From contig OY978526.1 of NCBI GenBank assembly GCA_963854835.1, positions 40,380,140 to 40,444,139 of the forward strand: 64,000 bases of DNA, written 5' to 3'. The notes under the pieces are model-generated. The model searched no databases. It was not told the origin of the DNA and saw only the letters and a list, made by a program, of their open reading frames with translations. Positions 59,449 through 64,000 of this stretch are shown piece by piece. Source of the DNA: Megamerina dolium. Lineage: Eukaryota; Arthropoda; Insecta; Diptera; Megamerinidae. The position numbers and the translations under genes were made by a program. Within the stretch, counting starts at the first letter, position 1, and each line of letters begins with the position of its first letter.

Positions 59449-60290
59449 CGAGAGTTGCCTTTTATATTTTTTTAAAAAGTATGAAAATGCATTTGGTTAT
59501 CATCAAAAATGGTTTTGTTGTATTTCAAAGTATGCTCCATGAAAGTTTATACACTTTTGCATGCGCTCAAACAAATTGTCGAAGCACTTTTGCCACTCGA
59601 CTGAGACACCTCCAAAAGATGGTTTTTGTTGGATTTGGCTCGTATTGGAAGACCCACACGGTGGATTGCTGTTGTTCGGGCTCATACGCAACATCCATGA
59701 TTCATCACCTGTCACGATCTTATAAACGTCTTTCGAAGCACCGCGTTCCAATTTTGTCATCATTTCTTTGCACCAATCGGCCCGAGCCTTTCTTGAGTGA
59801 TTGCTAAGTTATGCGGGATCCAACGAGAACAAATCTTTCTGACAGCTAAGTGTTCATACAATATCGAATGCATGGCGCTTTTTCCAATGCCCAAGGATGC
59901 CTCTATCTCACGGTATGTCACATGACGATCTTTCATTATCAGTTCACGTACAGCATCGATGGCCGATTTCGGACGACCTTCATGAAATTCGTCTGAAGCG
60001 AACGACGACCACGCTTGAATTCGTTAAACCAGTTTTAAATTGTTTGATGGGTTGGTGCTTCATCGCCAAATGCAGCATAAAGACGCTCAAAGAACTGTTG
60101 TTGAGATAATTTACTTCGAAAATCGTAAAAAATCATAGCTCGAAAATGTTCACGAATTAAATCCATTTTTTGGACGATATGAATTTTTCAAGTATTCAAG
60201 TTCAAACAACACATATAGCGCTAAGTACGTTTATGCTTAAAAATGTCAAAATTTCCAAAAAAAAATTGAAAAAATATAAAAGGTAACCCC
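59449..60290 (-). mobile_element. Cecropia-like mariner, internally deleted
   Basis: TA-flanked (59447-59448, 60291-60292) with termini sharing the core CCTTTTATATTTTTT. The minus strand encodes, across frameshifts, N-terminal fragments and MTKLERGASKDVYKIVTGDE (first catalytic Asp context), then jumps to FERMQKCINFHGAYFEIQQN at the C terminus. The stretch between, containing the later catalytic Asps, is deleted. Same family as 50984-51864, with which it shares the deletion style and terminus. Confidence 0.85.
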
Positions 60291-61562
60291 TATGTACATG
60301 ATATGACCAAATGACGTGAATTTAAGATATGTTAACGCATAAGTATGTTTAAAAGATAATGCCACATTTATAAGCAATCTCATTATGTAGACATGTAGAT
60401 ATTTTTCTATTCCCACTTTCATCACCAACGACAATTAACATCATATTTTAGCTCTACAACTGTTTTCAATGCTCCTATTGGTATATAAGCAAAGTGTTTT
60501 AATTCCAATTAATTGCATCAATATGTACTCATATCGAATGGCCTTTGAACCCATTATACTCGTATTTATCAGCATGCAGCACATATGCTGTTCCAATCTA
60601 TGATTATTTTTATTGAATATATGTAAATAAATACTATGCCGTATTATAACGATCGTATTTTTCTTCTGCCTCTTCTTTGTGCCGCCATAACAATTAATTT
60701 TAAAACTTTTGATTACTACTTATTAATAAATATACAAAGTGAAATAGTGATACACATGTGTGTAGCAAGTAGTTGTTACATACAAGACAAGGTACATTAT
60801 TATATTGTATGTGTGTATTGCTTCAGATCTTGACATATTAATAACTACAATTTATCACACATAAATGAAGGGGTTTTTTGTACTTCCATGTATATAAATA
60901 TGTATATATACTTAGCTTTGCAAACAAACAAACAAAAAAAAAAACATATTCCAATGAACAAATGTATCCACAATAACTAAACTGGCGACATGAGATGCCA
61001 ATAATTGTTGTGACTACACTATATACTCGTATGTGTACATATGGATGTGGATATTACTTAGTATGTTGAATTGTTGAATTTTTTACATGTGGCGTAATGT
61101 TGCAATTATAACAAGACTTTTTTTCTGCTGCTGCTGCTGCTGCTGCTGCTGTTGTTGTTTTTGTTGTTGTTGTAGGTATGTATTCATGTTACTGTGATTT
61201 GTTGGTGACTTAATTAATTATTGCTTTGATGGGAAAATGCAAAATTTGAAATAAGAAAATGAAACAAATTTATGTAAATAAAAGTTAGCTATATTGCTTC
61301 GCTTATTGACTATGATTGAATTAAGCAAGAAGAAAAGTATGAATTAAATTATAATCACGTATATGTTTATGCATAAGTACATCTATGTATGTATATAGAA
61401 ATTTTTTTAAATATTTACATAATGTAAAATGTTGCTGAGATGCTGATGATGAGATTATGATCAATTTGTGACGTTGATGATGGATTAAATTTAGTTAATA
61501 AATATAAAATATTACTTAATGTAATTAAACACAAAATTAGAATTAATTTTTGCAAATTTGCA
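60291..61562. other. 3' flank of the minus-strand gene; CTG/TTG microsatellite
   Basis: Contains a (CTG)n(TTG)n run at about 61125-61171 and AT-rich sequence. Part of it is probably the 3' UTR of the minus-strand gene that ends at 61563. No other gene was seen. Confidence 0.45.
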
Positions 61563-62419
61563 TTACTTGTTTGCATAATTCACAAAGAAATGCTGCAGCA
61601 CACGGAAGTCCAAATAGTTAATATGCACATGTGCCACCGATTTGATGCGCTCATAATAAGTAACAAAATAATGCTTACTATTGGTTATATTGTTTAGTTT
61701 TGCATTTGGTGAATGTAAATATGTGTACATTATTGCAATGGAAGATCCATGAAAATACAAGTCACTCGATTACACAATCGACAGATTCAATAGACGATAA
61801 ATTGCGAGTCAGAGGAATGCAGTAATACGCATATATATTATGTGTGTTTGAAGATGAAATTACCATCATTTGATTACAATTTTACATAATTACCTAATGA
61901 CAATAACTTGTTAGTTTAATTGTAATCCAAATATATGTATGCAATACCGATTAAAAAAGTTTTCATTCAGAAAATTAATTAAGTACCATCTTCTATAATT
62001 CATTTCTCTTATCCGAAATTTTATAAAATTATCCTACGTGGAAATTAATTAAAGATTGAGAACACCTTTATGGAGCCGTATCGGGAGTTTTTGCTGAAAC
62101 GAGTCTTTTCTTGCCGTTTTATTCTATGCATTTTTACATGATTTTGACTACTTTGAGTGCTTCAGTACTCAGCAACCGTTTTATGTGATTGCTTCTTTTA
62201 CAAATCTCCTTTGAATACAAAATGTGGTAGCCAAATTGACGTTTAGTTTTTCCTTCATTCAAATATTTTGTGATATCCGTTCTATTTCCATATACATAGT
62301 TAATTAATTCTGCGGTATTAGCAGTTTTTGTGAGATCCCATTTGTACGTTCCACAAAAGCTCACTGAGAATCCAGGAGCAGCATGGCCATATCACTATAA
62401 TCTTCCGTTTCTTTCAAGC
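61563..62419 (-). CDS. Last two exons of an unrecognised gene (partial)
   Basis: Minus-strand exons 62419-62365 (55 nt) and 61677-61563 (115 nt) join across a 687-bp intron with acceptor CTCTGTAG, donor TCA/GTGAGC and acceptor CCAATAG. Phases fit exactly: the split codon CA+T gives His. The encoded C terminus is LKETEDYSDMAMLLLDS, H, then KHYFVTYYERIKSVAHVHIN and YLDFRVLQHFFVNYANK, stop. Composition is balanced and protein-like, unlike the surrounding low-complexity frames, but I do not recognise the family. The upstream exon must end in phase 1 and lies to the right of 62419, possibly outside the window. Reading straight through the donor gives a 76-codon frame to 62134 that I regard as intronic. 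Confidence 0.5.
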
Positions 62420-63559
62420 CTACAGAGCAACATCATTTACAAATATTTATCTTGAAAATTCGCTCCGTGAAGTACATATAATTAAAGTGTCAAGCTCAGT
62501 GGCTAACCACCAACTATAATGTTTCACCTATTTAATAGAAAATATGAATCCGAAAATTGTTCAATTAAATTTCAAAATCACGTGTTGTCTCATCATATTT
62601 CATACATTATTTACTGTGGAAAAACATTGAATCGAATTTTCCTCATACTAGCTACGAACATTTCAACCAACCTGATTTTGATTGCTTTAATCATTCGTCA
62701 AAACTATAAAATATCAATCACAAATGTGTTATAATCACTTTGTTAATTTTATGTGCAGATATATTACCTTTAATTTATACATTCTCTTCATTATTATCAT
62801 AGTTTGTACATTTACCAAATCTATAGTAGCTACATATTCCTTATTGGCAATACAAACAAACACGTGCAATCGAATTCCATCTATAAAATTATTTAATTAA
62901 TTTTCGGCTACTACACTCCACATGCCATACTGAACCAGTCTACCAGTCTATGTTGTGCTTTACTATCATTTTGTTAAACCAAGTGGAAACGATTTATAGG
63001 TTGCATTAGTTTGTATGAGAAATAGATACACATGCAATACATATATATGAGAATTTGTTGAAAAAGTGATTGTGTATAATATAAAACACATTGTAATAGA
63101 ATACAAATAGTATGCATTCACCAGAAATGAAATAATGAAAGCAAATAATTGTCAATAGTTTAAAAATTTGGTCAAGTATTAACATGTGTAGACATAAAAT
63201 TAATGTTTATACTTGATTTTGTATTCGCATGAAGCTGTATTGTTATGGAGCCAAATTCACACATATCTTAAACGTTTAAAATCATTTTCTACATTTAGTG
63301 CATCTTAAAAAGACTACAGCATTTAAAAACATTAAAGCATCGGTTTAGATTTTTTTTTTCATTCAGACATTTATGTGGTTCTCTTTAGTTCTGTCCAAAT
63401 TTACCAGAACAATCACAACATGACTTGAAGAAAAGAAAGCTTAGCTTTGGTTCTAGCAACATATTAAATGCTCGTATATAGAGTGTTGGTTGTCGTCAGT
63501 CAGAGAAGTATATTTTTTTCTGAAATTTTTATAATACAAATTTTAAAAATTCTTCAGTG
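62420..63559. other. No gene recognised
   Basis: AT-rich; likely intron or flank of the minus-strand gene. The frame at 62519-62734 shows no family motif. Confidence 0.4.
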
Positions 63560-63720
63560 TTTGAGTATTTATTGAAGAAAGGTTAGATGGATATGAACTT
63601 TCATATGCAATGGTAAGAAGATGGGTTTCTGAGTTTAAACATAGTTGTGCAAGCATTGAAGATGAAGTGCCACAATTCCAGAAATCGTTCAACAATTTCA
63701 TGATATGGTGATGCTATAGA
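63560..63720 (+). pseudogene. Mariner transposase N-terminal relic
   Basis: The plus strand around 63600-63690 reads SYAMVRRWVSEFKHSCASIE, DEVPQFQKS, matching the helix-turn-helix-to-linker segment of mariner transposases (consensus-like VRRWVSEFK then SIEDE). The invariant GRT/GRP turn has decayed. No termini or catalytic region were found. Confidence 0.6.
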
Positions 63721-63918
63721 CATCTCAAAATACCGAGTTAATTCGAGACAATTCCATCAGCAGGAAAAATTATACCAACATTTTTTTGGTATTATAAAGG
63801 ATTTTTATTTTTATTGTCGATTATCTTTAGAAATGTAAGTCAACGAACTCTGAATATTATTCAAGTCTGCTGAAATGATTGAATACAAAAAATTAGTGCA
63901 AAAATATCTAGTCTAAAA

Positions 63919-64000
63919 AATAAATATATGGCTCTTATAGGCCCCGAAGTGCCCTTTGGCCGAGTTTATGTTCCAGCACTATTGTGCTATTAAATTTTTG
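63919..64000 (-). mobile_element. tRNA-derived SINE copy 5 (cut by window edge)
   Basis: The 3' end of the SINE on the minus strand: AAATAAATATATGGC tail side, the hairpin GGCCCCGAAGTGCCCTTTGGCC and the AGCACTATTGTGC region equivalent to ACAACAGTACTGG of the other copies. It continues beyond the window. Confidence 0.8.

Noticed and set aside
62134..62364. 76-codon minus-strand frame as a separate gene
   Set aside because: It begins at the donor of the 62365-62419 exon and lacks an ATG start. Splicing to the 61677 exon fits better, though read-through remains possible.

Overview
This is a stretch of AT-rich insect nuclear DNA, most likely from a higher fly and plausibly a tephritid fruit fly. 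The evidence is small phase-consistent introns, long opa-type CAG/CAA glutamine runs in a cuticle-type protein, abundant TA/TTG/ATC microsatellites, and many Tc1/mariner relics and non-LTR retrotransposon tails. The gene set is fly-like: a Frayed (SPAK/OSR1) kinase, an RNF181-type RING-H2 ligase, a RING/B-box protein, a Pro/Gln-rich protein with one chitin-binding domain, and an intronless TSSK-type kinase. From memory, Drosophila melanogaster has similar neighbours on 3R (fray, CG7694, CG14304, CG14305), which would make this Muller element E. I could not check this.

Layout. 1-22.3 kb: no recognisable host gene. This part holds nested transposons (a mariner containing TTAA-flanked elements at 264-2500, and an intact-ended TTAA element at 2896-3780), a (TA)n tract, small TIR elements, a jockey-like LINE fragment, a tRNA-derived SINE with a 16-bp target duplication, a diverged tandem repeat of about 130-165 bp (with dispersed units near 13.3 and 14.4 kb) and a 458-bp MITE. 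23.2-25.3 kb: the main exon of fray (+). 29.4-30.0 kb: a two-exon RNF181-like gene (+). 31.7-32.9 kb: a RING/B-box gene (+). 33.4-42.7 kb: eight exons of a chitin-binding-domain gene (-), convergent with the RING/B-box gene and with mariner relics in its introns. 43.0-43.9 kb: a TSSK-type kinase (+), which probably lies inside a 5' intron of the chitin-binding gene. 44.5-60.3 kb: a transposon graveyard with at least five further Tc1/mariner/IS630 copies, three LINE fragments and three SINE copies. 61.5-62.4 kb: two consecutive exons that end an unrecognised minus-strand gene. A mariner relic and a fifth SINE copy lie near the right edge.

The host genes have unrelated roles (ion-transport and axon signalling, ubiquitination, cuticle or matrix, probably spermiogenesis) and are not a pathway. 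I see no bacterial-type system, CRISPR array, tRNA or rRNA gene. The most informative features are the transposon nesting, the SINE family, the tandem-repeat family, the 40-bp perfect palindrome, an open N-terminal extension on fray, and the unidentified gene at the right edge.
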